Assembly (NCBI GenBank): GCA_036489755.1
Contig: DASXFD010000070.1
Location: 310,001-374,000, forward strand
Reading direction: 5' to 3'
Length of the DNA: 64,000 nt
Origin: JABFXX01 sp036489755
Lineage (GTDB): Bacteria; Myxococcota_A; Polyangia; Haliangiales; Haliangiaceae
Both the position numbers and the translations under genes were made by a program. The first letter of the stretch is position 1. Each line of letters opens with the position of its first letter. Below the pieces are notes generated by a model. The model was given only the letters and a program-made list of their open reading frames with translations. It did no database searches and had not been told where the DNA came from. Shown piece after piece: positions 41,457 to 49,864 of the stretch.

Positions 41457-41870
41457 CTAGCGACGGCGGCGGCGACGAGCCGGGCGCGGCGCGACGGCCG
41501 CGGCCTCGAGCTCCTCGAGATGCTCGAGCATGCTGATCATCGTGTTGCGAGTGGCCGCGTGCGGCTCGTTGGTGATCGCGCGACCGAGGCTGATGCGAAG
41601 CTCCGCGCGCAGCTCGGACTCGATCAACCGGTAGGTGCGGAGCGCCTCCTCGGGATCGTAGTGATTGAGATCTGCCTCACAGCCGGTCGCTGCGATCCAC
41701 ACCGCGGCAAGCGCGGCGGCGCGGCGACCCGGTTGCGACGATGCGAACTCCTTGACCGACACCCGGAGCCGCTGGCGAACCAGCGGGACGGGCGGCAAGG
41801 CAACCAGACCATCGTTGTCGTCGTCCGGCCGACGGAGGACAGGGCGTGTCATTGACTTGTCGGTTTCCAT
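41457..41870 (-). CDS. Hypothetical protein with basic C-terminus
   Basis: A 137-residue protein starting at ATG 41870 with an AAGAGAAG site just before it. The N-terminal 30 residues are acidic and Pro-rich (RRPDDDNDGLVALPPVPLVR). The middle is helical (AAALAAVWIAATG is too short to be a sure membrane segment). The last residues are a run of Arg (RPARRRRRR) that may bind nucleic acid. No family was recognised. It stands between the terminator at 41393 and a 216-base A+T-richer gap (41871-42086), in which no gene or clear site is seen. Confidence 0.6.
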   Translation of the reverse strand: METDKSMTRPVLRRPDDDNDGLVALPPVPLVRQRLRVSVKEFASSQPGRRAAALAAVWIAATGCEADLNHYDPEEALRTYRLIESELRAELRISLGRAITNEPHAATRNTMISMLEHLEELEAAAVAPRPARRRRRR

Positions 41871-42086
41871 GGCTTCTCTTGTTCTGATTTCGCAGGCGGC
41901 CCGTCTGTTTTCCCCCTGAGGGACGACTGCGATGGACCGCGACCTTGCCTGATCGAGTTCGAAAAAGCGATGAATTTCCGCGCGAAGCCCGGTAATTTTT
42001 GTCTCGAGTTTTGCGCGAAGCCAGAAGCAAATTCAGAAGGTGTACGAGGCGGGTTCGATAGACCTCACTAGCGAGAAAACCGCGTC

Positions 42087-42965
42087 TCACTCCCGAGGAG
42101 AATCGATCCTTCTTGTCATGAAGTCGCGAATCGTCCAGTCGACCACGTGAGGTCGCTCGATAGGTGCCGTGTGCGAGGCGTTGGGGATCTCGAGCAGCTC
42201 TGCGTTCGGGATCATCGCCGCCATCGCACGCCCTCGATCCGGAGGCGTGAAGCCATCTCTCGCACCCACAACTACTAGTGTCGGGACTTCGATGCTCGGG
42301 AGCAACTCTTCGGCGGAGTGCTGGCCGGCGGCTGACAGCATCGCGACGAACAGGCGCGAATCGATACGGGCCATGCCTTCGAGGTAGGGCATGAAGTCGG
42401 CGGGCTCGACGAGATCGCGCTGGATCTCGAGCCGCGTCGCGACCTCGTAGGCGAGCCGAGTGGGCAGGAGCCGGCGCGTGAGCTGATTGATGACGCCGGG
42501 CACGCGGTGAACCCAGCGCTGGATCGTGGGCAGGAGCTCTTCGAGCGCGGCCGAGCCGCGAAACGTCTTGAGCGGATGCGAGGCCGCTCCACAGATCAGC
42601 ACGAGGCCCGCGACGCGCGCGGCATGGCGCCGATAGGTCTCGAGCGCGACCTGCACGCCCATCGAGTGGCCGATCAGGATCGCGGTTTCGACGAGCGCAT
42701 CGTCGAGGACGCTCGCGACGTCGTCGGCGAGATCTTCGATCGTGATCGCGCGCGGGTCTCGCGGCGCGGCCGTGCGGCCGTGACCCCGGTAATGAAGGTG
42801 CAGACCGAACCGATCAGCCAGGTCTTGGCGCAAATAACGCCAGACGTAGCCATCGCACCCGATTCCGTCGCAGAGCAGGACAGGTGCCTCTGCTCCACGT
42901 TCTCCCCACGCTTCGTAGAAAATTGGACTGCCGTCGTGCGCGACGGCATAGCCCCACGCTGTCAC
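42087..42965 (-). CDS. Alpha/beta-hydrolase fold protein
   Basis: A 292-residue protein. VLLCDGIGCDGYVWR is the oxyanion loop region, LIGHSMGVQVALE carries nucleophile Ser101, VVVGARDGFTPP has the acid Asp and IPNASHTAPIERP the catalytic His. It is a single-domain hydrolase, close in length to epoxide-hydrolase/esterase/haloperoxidase-like members. It has no signal peptide, so is probably cytoplasmic. The substrate is not predictable. The start is GTG 42965. It is followed by no partner and is preceded by the RHH gene on the same strand after 15 bases. Confidence 0.9.
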   Translation of the reverse strand: MTAWGYAVAHDGSPIFYEAWGERGAEAPVLLCDGIGCDGYVWRYLRQDLADRFGLHLHYRGHGRTAAPRDPRAITIEDLADDVASVLDDALVETAILIGHSMGVQVALETYRRHAARVAGLVLICGAASHPLKTFRGSAALEELLPTIQRWVHRVPGVINQLTRRLLPTRLAYEVATRLEIQRDLVEPADFMPYLEGMARIDSRLFVAMLSAAGQHSAEELLPSIEVPTLVVVGARDGFTPPDRGRAMAAMIPNAELLEIPNASHTAPIERPHVVDWTIRDFMTRRIDSPRE

Positions 42966-42980
42966 CGACGAGCCAGAGAG

Positions 42981-43181
42981 CTACGCGATCTCTTTCTCAT
43001 CTTCTTCGCCGGGGAACTCGTTCACCGACGGGTACTTCATGATTTCTTTGCGAGCGATCTTCCATGCCTTCTGGACGATCCAAGACAGCGACCGGTCCTG
43101 CCGGGTCGCCTCGTCTTGGATTTCCTTCAGCATGTCCTCGGGAAAGTATAGAGACTGCTTGCGCTTATCCGAGCCGGCCAT
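42981..43181 (-). CDS. Small TIGR04563-type ribbon-helix-helix-like protein
   Basis: A 66-residue protein from ATG 43181. KRKQSLYFPEDMLKEIQDEA, then RQDRSLSWIVQKAWKIAR, is the typical strand-helix-helix of RHH DNA-binding proteins and matches the small TIGR04563 family seen in delta-proteobacteria/Myxococcota. An upstream ATG at 43268 is possible, but its 29 extra residues are unlike the family. It may regulate the hydrolase gene immediately downstream or act globally. It is divergent from the DksA-like gene. Confidence 0.85.
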   Translation of the reverse strand: MAGSDKRKQSLYFPEDMLKEIQDEATRQDRSLSWIVQKAWKIARKEIMKYPSVNEFPGEEDEKEIA

Positions 43182-43295
43182 CGCAGGATAGTTTCGATGG
43201 ATTGCGCACATGGTGTCAAGGTGTGAGCCCGGGATGTAATGGGGGTTGTCACCGGCCATGACCATCACTATCCTGTCGCGCCTTTTGGAGGCCCT

Positions 43296-43694
43296 ATGAG
43301 CACCGCCGCCGCAGCATCGTCCAAGGCTCTAAACAAGAAAGAGCTGAAGAAGTTTCAAGAGCTTCTCGAGGAGAAACGCAAGGCTGTGCTCGAACGGGCG
43401 CGCCGAATGCTCTCGGAAGAGAACATGACGCTCGATACGAACGATCTCCCCGACGAGATGGATCTTGCGTCCAGCGAGTATCTGCAGTCGTTCGAATTCC
43501 GGCTTCGCGGCCGTGAAAAGAGCCTGCTGAACAAGCTCGACCTCGCGCTCAAGAAAATCGAGGAGGGCACGTTCGGCGTCTGCGAGATCTGCGAAGAGCC
43601 GATCGGCAAGAAGCGGCTCGAAGCGCGTCCCGAGACCACGCTCTGCATCAAGTGCAAAGAGGATCAAGAGCGCGAAGAACGCACGATGGGCTAG
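43296..43694 (+). CDS. dksA: DksA/TraR-family transcription factor
   Basis: A 132-residue protein. The coiled-coil helices (residues 10-45, 70-92) are followed by a C4 zinc finger, CEIC-x17-CIKC (Cys96, Cys99, Cys117, Cys120). The coiled-coil tip motif DxxDxA is intact (PDEMDLAS, residues 52-59). DksA binds the RNA polymerase secondary channel and works with ppGpp. ATG 43296 is chosen for its GGAGG (43287-43291) at 4 bases; an in-frame ATG at 43239 is too far upstream. It is followed by the Rieske gene after 67 bases. Confidence 0.93.
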   Translation: MSTAAAASSKALNKKELKKFQELLEEKRKAVLERARRMLSEENMTLDTNDLPDEMDLASSEYLQSFEFRLRGREKSLLNKLDLALKKIEEGTFGVCEICEEPIGKKRLEARPETTLCIKCKEDQEREERTMG

Positions 43695-43747
43695 CCTTGA
43701 GCTAGTGCGTTGCGTCGCGTAACGATCGCCGCGATCGATCGCTCTGT

Positions 43748-43753
43748 TACGGT
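43748..43753 (+). promoter_or_regulatory. Probable -10 element of the Rieske/cytochrome b operon
   Basis: TACGGT is 8 bases before ATG 43762, without a ribosome binding site. Confidence 0.35.
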
Positions 43754-43761
43754 AGACGCTA

Positions 43762-44289
43762 ATGGGTGATTCGGATCGCCGTGGGTTCCTGAAAGTCGCG
43801 ACCTGCGTGGTCGGCGGCGGGCTAGGGCTCGCGATCGCCGCGCCGGTGATCCGCCTTGTCGGTGCGCCCGTAACCACGACGACGGTGAGCACTCCGAAGG
43901 ATCCGATCGACATCGGCGCGATCGAGCGCGTGGTCGTCGGTGCGCCGTGGGCGAAAGTTTCGGTGATCGCGCCGGTCGTGAGCGACGCGTGGACGACCGC
44001 GCGCGACGTCGTGCTCGGCGCGGCGTGGTTGCGGCGGCCGGACGCGCAGAAGATCGAGGCGCTGTCGGCGGTGTGCCCGCATCTCGGCTGCGCGGTCGGC
44101 TTCGATGCCGGCGCGAAGAGCTTTCTGTGCCCGTGTCACAACAGCCGATGGACAGAGAACGGCGAGCTCGCCGGCTCCGGCCCGGCGAAGCGCGCGCTCG
44201 ATTCGCTGCCGATCGAGGTCAAAGACGGCCGCCTGCGTCTGACGTGGGTCGCGTACAAGCTCGATTCGGCGACGCGGGAGCCTGCGTGA
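43762..44289 (+). CDS. qcrA: Rieske iron-sulfur protein of a quinol oxidoreductase
   Basis: A 175-residue protein with an N-terminal twin-Arg-type signal (DRRGFLK, then a hydrophobic stretch 12-32) that probably stays as the membrane anchor. The 2Fe-2S site is CPHLGC (Cys105, His107, with disulfide Cys110) and CPCHNS (Cys123, Cys125, His126). It transfers electrons from quinol to the c-type hemes in the next gene. The stop overlaps the GTG of the cytochrome b gene as GTGA, so the two are translationally coupled. Confidence 0.93.
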   Translation: MGDSDRRGFLKVATCVVGGGLGLAIAAPVIRLVGAPVTTTTVSTPKDPIDIGAIERVVVGAPWAKVSVIAPVVSDAWTTARDVVLGAAWLRRPDAQKIEALSAVCPHLGCAVGFDAGAKSFLCPCHNSRWTENGELAGSGPAKRALDSLPIEVKDGRLRLTWVAYKLDSATREPA

Positions 44290-46001
44290 AGCGCGTCACC
44301 GAGTGGCTGCGCGAGCGCGCGCGGTCGGTCGACGACGCGAAGACGAGCGGGCTGCGCGGCGGGCCGTCGCTCGCGTACGTGTTCGGTTGGGTGCTGGTGA
44401 TGATGCTCGGCGTCGAGGCGATCACCGGCGTCGCGCTCGCCGCGTTCTACGCGCCGACGACGACGTCCGCGTGGGCATCGGTCGCGTACGTCGAGGATCG
44501 CATGCCGCTCGGCTGGCTCGTACGCGGGCTCCACGTTCACGCCGCGTCCGCGCTGGTGATCGTCGCCGGCATTCACCTCGTGCAGACCGCGATCTGGGGC
44601 GCGTACAAGAAGCCGCGCGAGGTCACGTGGTGGCTCGGCGTGCTGTTGCTGTTGCTCGTGCTCGGCTTCGCGATCACCGGCTACGTGCTGCGCTGGGATC
44701 AGGCCGGCTACTGGGCGAATCGCGTCGAGGTCGGCATCGCCGCGTCGGCGCCGGGCGGCTCGCTGATCCGGTCGCTCGCGATCGGCGGCAACGACTACGG
44801 CAACCTCACGCTCACGCGGTTCTACACGTTGCACGCGATGGTGCTGCCCGCGATCTTCATCGCGGTCGGCTTCGCGCACGTCGGGCTCGCGCGCCGTCAC
44901 GGGACCACGCCGCGGTGGGGACGCGACGGTCTCGCCGCGACGCCGCGCTGGCCGGCTCAATCGATCCGCAACGCGCTCGCGATGGCGCTCACGTTCGCGG
45001 CGGTAATCGCGTACGTGATCTCCGTGCACGGTGCCGACCTCGCGGCGCCGGCCGATCCGTCGGCGGCGTTCGACGCCCGCCCGCTCTGGTACTTCCGCTG
45101 GCTGTTCGAGCTGCGCGAGCTCGCGGGCTCGGCCGAGCGGGTCGTCGCGCTGATCACGCCGGTGGTCGTCGGTGCGTTCCTCATCGGTTTGCCGCTCGTC
45201 GATCGCGGGCCGGACCGCTCGCCGCGCACGCGCCTCCGCTTTGTCGCGCCCGTGATCGCGCTGTTCGCCGCGATCGGCCTGTTGACGGCGATGTCGTTCG
45301 CGCAGGACGGCAACGACGTCGAGCTCGCCAAGCGCGAGCACGTCGCGAAGCTGCACGGCGATCGGGCCCGCGCGCTCGCCAAAGCGAACGGCGTGCCGGT
45401 CACGGGTGCCGCCGACGTGTTCACGACCGTGCCGATGTACAAGCCGCGCACGCTGTTCGCGAAGTACTGCAAGAACTGCCACGACGCCGACAGCAAGGAG
45501 CGCAAGGGGCCGATCATCGGGCCAGGCCAGGGCGACCGCGCCTGGTTCCGCGGCTTCTTGAAAGGGCCGAGCGGCGATCGCTACTGGGGCCACACCAAGC
45601 TCGGTCCGACCGACGACGCGATGAAGCCCGTCGAGCTGTCCGCAGGGGATCTCGACGATCTCGTCGAGCTGTTGTACGCGCAGAGCGGCGCGGCCGACGT
45701 CGACAAGGCGCGCGCCGAGCGCGGCAAGAAGGTGTTCGACGGTGCGTGCACCGATTGCCACTCGATCGGCGAGAGCGAAGCGGGCGGCGACGCGCCGGGT
45801 CTCGGCCTGCTCGGCAGCCGCGACTGGTACACGCGCTTCATCGGCAATCCGAAGGCGAAGATCCACATGGGCGACAAGAGCGAGATGCCGCGGTTCGACA
45901 ACGATCTGTCGATCGTCGATCGCGACGCGCTCGCCGGTTACCTCGTGTGGCTGCGCACCGCGACGCCGGACGATCTCGCGAAGCTCGGCCCGCTCGACTA
46001 A
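44286..46001 (+). CDS. Cytochrome b fused to diheme cytochrome c
   Basis: A 571-residue protein from GTG 44286 (overlap with the Rieske stop). The four-helix b core has heme ligands His83/His97 (13 residues between) and His183/His198 (14 between, as in b6f-type complexes). Three more membrane helices (226-250, 287-305, 318-338) resemble subunit IV. The quinol-site motif, usually PEWY, reads PLWYF (266-270), losing the Glu. After the last helix come two c-type heme sites, CKNCH (395-399) and CTDCH (488-492), with candidate Met ligands Met446 and Met534. The protein merges cytochrome b, subunit IV and a diheme c into one chain and completes the complex with the Rieske protein upstream. Confidence 0.93.
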   Translation: MKRVTEWLRERARSVDDAKTSGLRGGPSLAYVFGWVLVMMLGVEAITGVALAAFYAPTTTSAWASVAYVEDRMPLGWLVRGLHVHAASALVIVAGIHLVQTAIWGAYKKPREVTWWLGVLLLLLVLGFAITGYVLRWDQAGYWANRVEVGIAASAPGGSLIRSLAIGGNDYGNLTLTRFYTLHAMVLPAIFIAVGFAHVGLARRHGTTPRWGRDGLAATPRWPAQSIRNALAMALTFAAVIAYVISVHGADLAAPADPSAAFDARPLWYFRWLFELRELAGSAERVVALITPVVVGAFLIGLPLVDRGPDRSPRTRLRFVAPVIALFAAIGLLTAMSFAQDGNDVELAKREHVAKLHGDRARALAKANGVPVTGAADVFTTVPMYKPRTLFAKYCKNCHDADSKERKGPIIGPGQGDRAWFRGFLKGPSGDRYWGHTKLGPTDDAMKPVELSAGDLDDLVELLYAQSGAADVDKARAERGKKVFDGACTDCHSIGESEAGGDAPGLGLLGSRDWYTRFIGNPKAKIHMGDKSEMPRFDNDLSIVDRDALAGYLVWLRTATPDDLAKLGPLD

Positions 46002-46004
46002 AGT
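45999..46004 (+). promoter_or_regulatory. Probable -10 element of the fumarase gene, overlapping the cytochrome stop
   Basis: TAAAGT begins with the TAA stop of the cytochrome gene and lies 6 bases before ATG 46011. A separate leaderless transcript for the fumarase is likely. Confidence 0.45.
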
Positions 46005-46010
46005 CCGCGC

Positions 46011-47663
46011 ATGTCGTCGTTCGCGTACCAAGAGCTGTTGCCCGCCGGTGATCACGAGGACACGCCCTACCGCAAGCTGACCGGCGATTTCGTGAGCACG
46101 CTGGCGGCCGGTTCGCGGTCGTTTCTCGAGGTCCAGCCCGAGGCGCTCACGCTGCTCACGCGCACCGCGATGCGCGACATCGCGCACCTGCTCCGGCCCG
46201 GTCACCTCGCGCAGCTGCGCAAGATCCTCGACGACAAGGACGCGTCGCCGAACGATCATTTCGTCGCGCTCGAGCTGCTCAAGAACGCGAACATCGCCGC
46301 CGGCGGCGTGTTGCCCGGCTGTCAGGACACCGGCACGGCGATCGTGATGGGCAAGAAGGGCCAGTGGGTCGTCACCGGCGACGAGCCCGACGAGATCGCG
46401 ATCTCGCGCGGCATCTACGACACGTATCAGACGTCGAACCTTCGCTACTCGCAGGTCTCGCCGATCGACATGTTCGAGGAGAAGAACACCGGGACGAACC
46501 TGCCGGCGCAGATCGAGATCTTCGCGACCGCCGGCGACGAGTATCACTTCCTGTTCATGGCCAAGGGCGGCGGCTCGGCGAACAAGAGCCTGCTCTTCCA
46601 GGAGACGAAGGCGCTGCTGAACCCGAGCTCGCTCGCGAAGTTCCTCGATCAGAAGCTGCGCTCGCTCGGCACCGCGGCATGTCCGCCGTATCACCTCGCG
46701 GTCGTGATCGGCGGCACGAGCGCCGAGCACACGCTGAAGACCGCGAAGCTCGCGTCCGCGCGCTACCTCGATCACCTGCCGACGGCGGGGAGCCCCAAAG
46801 GGCACGCGTATCGCGACCTCGAGTGGGAAGCGAAGGTCGTGGAGATCGCGCGCCAGACCGGCATCGGCGCGCAGTTCGGCGGCAAATATTTCTGCCACGA
46901 CGCGCGCGTGATCCGGCTGCCGCGTCATGGCGCGAGCTGTCCCGTCGCGATCGCGGTGAGCTGCTCCGCCGATCGCCAGGCGCTCGGCAAGATCACGCGA
47001 GACGGCGTGTTCGTCGAGCAGCTCGAGAGCGAGCCGGCGAAGTACCTGCCCGAGGTCACCCACGCTGACCTCGGCGGCGACGTCGTGCAGATCGATCTGA
47101 CGCGGCCGATGACCGAGATCCGCGCGGCGCTGTCGAAGTATCCGATCCGCACGCGGCTGTCGCTGACCGGGCCGCTGATCGTCGCGCGCGACATCGCGCA
47201 CGCGAAGCTGAAAGAGCGGCTCGATCGCGGCGAGGGGCTGCCGCAGTACGTCAAGGATCATGCGGTCTACTACGCAGGTCCGGCGAAGACGCCGGTGGGC
47301 TACGCGTCGGGCTCGTTCGGCCCGACCACCGCGGGTCGCATGGATAGCTACGTCGAGCTGTTCCAGCAAAACGGCGCGAGCCTGGTGATGCTCGCGAAGG
47401 GCAACCGCAGCAAGGAAGTGACAGACGCGTGCCGCGCCCACGGCGGTTTCTACTTGGGATCGATCGGTGGTCCGGCCGCTCGGCTGGCAAAGGACTGCAT
47501 CAAGCACGTCGAAGTTGTCGAATACGCGGAGCTCGGCATGGAAGCGGTGTGGAAGATCGACGTGGTCGACTTCCCCGCGTTCATCGTCGTCGATGATAAA
47601 GGCAACGACTTCTTCGCCGGCATCGTCGGCGGTGCGGGCGCGAAGCAGCTCACCGTGAAGTGA
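46011..47663 (+). CDS. fumA: Class I fumarate hydratase (4Fe-4S)
   Basis: A 550-residue protein, the same length as E. coli FumA. Cluster ligands and active-site motifs seen: PGCQDTGTA (Cys104), KYFCHDARVIRLPRHGASCP, AVSCSADRQ, the mid-domain GGSANKSLLF, and SFGPTTAGRMD in the C-terminal half. The enzyme hydrates fumarate to malate in the TCA cycle using an oxygen-sensitive 4Fe-4S cluster. N- and C-terminal domains are both present. It follows the cytochrome gene after 9 bases but has its own promoter element. Confidence 0.96.
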   Translation: MSSFAYQELLPAGDHEDTPYRKLTGDFVSTLAAGSRSFLEVQPEALTLLTRTAMRDIAHLLRPGHLAQLRKILDDKDASPNDHFVALELLKNANIAAGGVLPGCQDTGTAIVMGKKGQWVVTGDEPDEIAISRGIYDTYQTSNLRYSQVSPIDMFEEKNTGTNLPAQIEIFATAGDEYHFLFMAKGGGSANKSLLFQETKALLNPSSLAKFLDQKLRSLGTAACPPYHLAVVIGGTSAEHTLKTAKLASARYLDHLPTAGSPKGHAYRDLEWEAKVVEIARQTGIGAQFGGKYFCHDARVIRLPRHGASCPVAIAVSCSADRQALGKITRDGVFVEQLESEPAKYLPEVTHADLGGDVVQIDLTRPMTEIRAALSKYPIRTRLSLTGPLIVARDIAHAKLKERLDRGEGLPQYVKDHAVYYAGPAKTPVGYASGSFGPTTAGRMDSYVELFQQNGASLVMLAKGNRSKEVTDACRAHGGFYLGSIGGPAARLAKDCIKHVEVVEYAELGMEAVWKIDVVDFPAFIVVDDKGNDFFAGIVGGAGAKQLTVK

Positions 47664-47686
47664 ATTTCTATGCGACGCTGATCGCG

Positions 47687-48526
47687 ATGCGAGTGCTCGT
47701 CCTCGCCGCGGTCGCGGGCTGTGGGTTCAATCCGGGAAACGGATCGAGCGACGCACCGATCAACGCGACGAGCGATGGGCCGATCGACTCGAACGGCATG
47801 GCGGTGCACCTCGACGCGCCCGGCTCGAGCGGTCCGGCGTGCTACGCGCCGGATCCGTCGGGGCTCTTGCTGTGTCTCGAGCTCGACGACACGAATCTCA
47901 GCGGCTCGGGCGTCGCGCACGACGGCGGACCGCTGCACCACGACGCGACCGTGACGAACGGCCAGCCGATCATGCGCACCGTGCCGAGCTTGTCGCCCGC
48001 GCAGCAGATCGGAACGAGCGAAGCGAGCACGCTGACGACGATCGAGACGCCGAACAGCAGCGACTTCTACGTGCAAGCCGTCACGCTGATGGCGTGGGTC
48101 TCGCCGGTCGACACGCCGGAGGCCGAGTACACGCTGATCGAGAAGTCGCAGCAGTGGACGATGTACATCGACGACGACGGCGAGCTCGAGTGCATGTTCC
48201 AGTCGGGCGACAACGTCGACGGCGCGATCGGAGCGACGCTGCCAGTCGGCTCGTGGTCGCTGGCCGCGTGCACCTACGATGGCTCGAACGCGTGCGCGTA
48301 CGTCGAGGCCGGCAGCTCGGGCAACAACCAGAAGCAGTGCCAGGGCATCGAGATCGGCCAGCTCAACGGCGAGAACGTCCACGGCGTGGTGGTCGGCGCG
48401 CGATGGGATACCACCGGCAGCGCCATCGACGATCACCTGATCGGCTCGATCGACTCGGTGCGGATCTTCGATCGTGCGCTCACCGAAACCGAGATCTGCA
48501 CCGGCGGCGGTCGCACCGGCTGTTGA
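47687..48526 (+). CDS. LamG-like lipoprotein
   Basis: A 279-residue protein. ATG 47687 gives a short signal MRVLVLAAVAGC (lipidated Cys12); GTG 47660, overlapping the fumarase stop, would give a longer form and cannot be excluded. A Ser/Asp/Gly linker is followed by a LamG/concanavalin-like domain: LLLCLELDDTNLSGSG, FYVQAVTLMAWVSP, then EYTLIEKSQQWTMYIDDDGE, SWSLAACTYDGS, and a closing SIDSVRIFDRALTETEI. Such domains bind carbohydrate. It has conserved Cys pairs likely to form disulfides. Its stop overlaps the Hsp70-like start by one base. Confidence 0.86.
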   Translation: MRVLVLAAVAGCGFNPGNGSSDAPINATSDGPIDSNGMAVHLDAPGSSGPACYAPDPSGLLLCLELDDTNLSGSGVAHDGGPLHHDATVTNGQPIMRTVPSLSPAQQIGTSEASTLTTIETPNSSDFYVQAVTLMAWVSPVDTPEAEYTLIEKSQQWTMYIDDDGELECMFQSGDNVDGAIGATLPVGSWSLAACTYDGSNACAYVEAGSSGNNQKQCQGIEIGQLNGENVHGVVVGARWDTTGSAIDDHLIGSIDSVRIFDRALTETEICTGGGRTGC

Positions 48527-49752
48527 TGCCACACGTCGGGATCGATTTCGGCACGACTAACTCGGCCGTCGCGATCGCGAGCGACGCGGGCGACGTCGAG
48601 CTCGTGCCGCTCGCCGGCGCGCGCACGTGGCGGACGGTGTTGTTCTTCGAGTCGGGCGGCCAGCTCACCGCCGGCGCGCCCGCGATCGCGCGCTACCTCG
48701 AGACCGGCGGCGACGGCCGGCTCGTGCAATCGATCAAGAGCCACCTGACGAGCGCGTCGTTCACGAAGACGTCGATCCTCGGCCGGCGGTGGGCGCTCGA
48801 CGACATGATCGCGGCGTACTTGCGGCAGATCCGCGCGGCGTCGCCGGTCGAGCTCGGCACGCGCGCGGTGGTCGGCCGGCCGGTGCGCTACTGGGGCGCG
48901 GAGCGGGCCGACGACGACGAGCGCGCACTCGATCGCATGCGCGCGGCGCTCGCGAAGGCCGGCTTCACCGACGTGGTGTTCGAGCTCGAGCCGGTCGGCG
49001 CGGCGGCGCGCTACGCGGCGCGGCTCGATCGCGACGAGCTGATCGTGGTCGCCGATTTCGGCGGCGGCACGACGGACTTCTCGGCGATCCGCGTCGGCCG
49101 CGGCGAGGCCAACGTGCTCGCGAGCGGCGGCATCGGCGTCTCGGGCGACGCGTTCGACGCGCGCGTGATCGACGCGGTCGTCGCGCCTGCGCTCGGCAGC
49201 GGCTCGCGCTATCGCGTCGACGAGATGGGCGGTACCGCGCCGGTGCCGGCGTGGCTGTACAGCCACCTGCGGCGCTGGCACCTGTTGTCGTTCTTGAAAG
49301 AGGAGTCGACGCAACGCTTGCTCGCCCGCGTCGCGCACGGCACCGAGGCACCGGCGGCGATCGAGCGGCTCACGCGCGTGGTCGACGAGGATCTCGGGCT
49401 GCCGCTGCACCAGGCCGTCGAAGGCGCGAAAGTGCGGCTGTCGCACGGCGATGCCGATCGCGTCGCGCTCGGTGCGCTCGAGCTCGATCTGCCGATCACG
49501 CGCGCCGACTTCGACGCCTGGATCACCGAAGATCTCGATGCGATCGATGGCGTGCTCGACGACGTGCTCGCGCGTGCAGGTGTGAGTGCCGGCGAGGTCG
49601 ACCGCGTGTTCGCGACCGGCGGCTCTTCGCTCGTGCCGGCGGTGCAGGCTCGGCTCGCCGCGCGGTTCGGCGGCGACAAGGTCGTCGGCGGCGAGGAGCT
49701 GACGAGCGTCGCGTGGGGCCTCGCGGCGCGCGCGCGCCAGCTATTCGGGTGA
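48526..49752 (+). CDS. Hsp70-like ATPase (YegD type)
   Basis: A 408-residue protein with an actin-fold ATPase only. The phosphate-1 loop is GIDFGTTNSAVAIA at the N-terminus, phosphate-2 is VVADFGGGTTDFSAIRVG, and the adenosine motif is RVFATGGSSLVPAVQ. It has no C-terminal substrate-binding domain like DnaK, but it fits YegD-type Hsp70 relatives. ATG 48526 overlaps the LamG stop by one base. No DnaJ or GrpE partner is adjacent. A chaperone or regulatory ATPase role is inferred. Confidence 0.9.
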   Translation: MPHVGIDFGTTNSAVAIASDAGDVELVPLAGARTWRTVLFFESGGQLTAGAPAIARYLETGGDGRLVQSIKSHLTSASFTKTSILGRRWALDDMIAAYLRQIRAASPVELGTRAVVGRPVRYWGAERADDDERALDRMRAALAKAGFTDVVFELEPVGAAARYAARLDRDELIVVADFGGGTTDFSAIRVGRGEANVLASGGIGVSGDAFDARVIDAVVAPALGSGSRYRVDEMGGTAPVPAWLYSHLRRWHLLSFLKEESTQRLLARVAHGTEAPAAIERLTRVVDEDLGLPLHQAVEGAKVRLSHGDADRVALGALELDLPITRADFDAWITEDLDAIDGVLDDVLARAGVSAGEVDRVFATGGSSLVPAVQARLAARFGGDKVVGGEELTSVAWGLAARARQLFG

Positions 49753-49864
49753 CTGCTTGGCAATCGTCGGCGTCACGAGAGCAGCGCGCGTGTGATCGCC
49801 GACCTCGTCGTCGTGCGCGCCGGGACGTGGTCAGTCGCGAACATCGTGCACGCGTTGTAAGCGC

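Noticed and set aside
44136..47507. Long minus-strand frame across the cytochrome and fumarase genes
   Set aside because: No recognisable protein; the plus-strand genes are certain.
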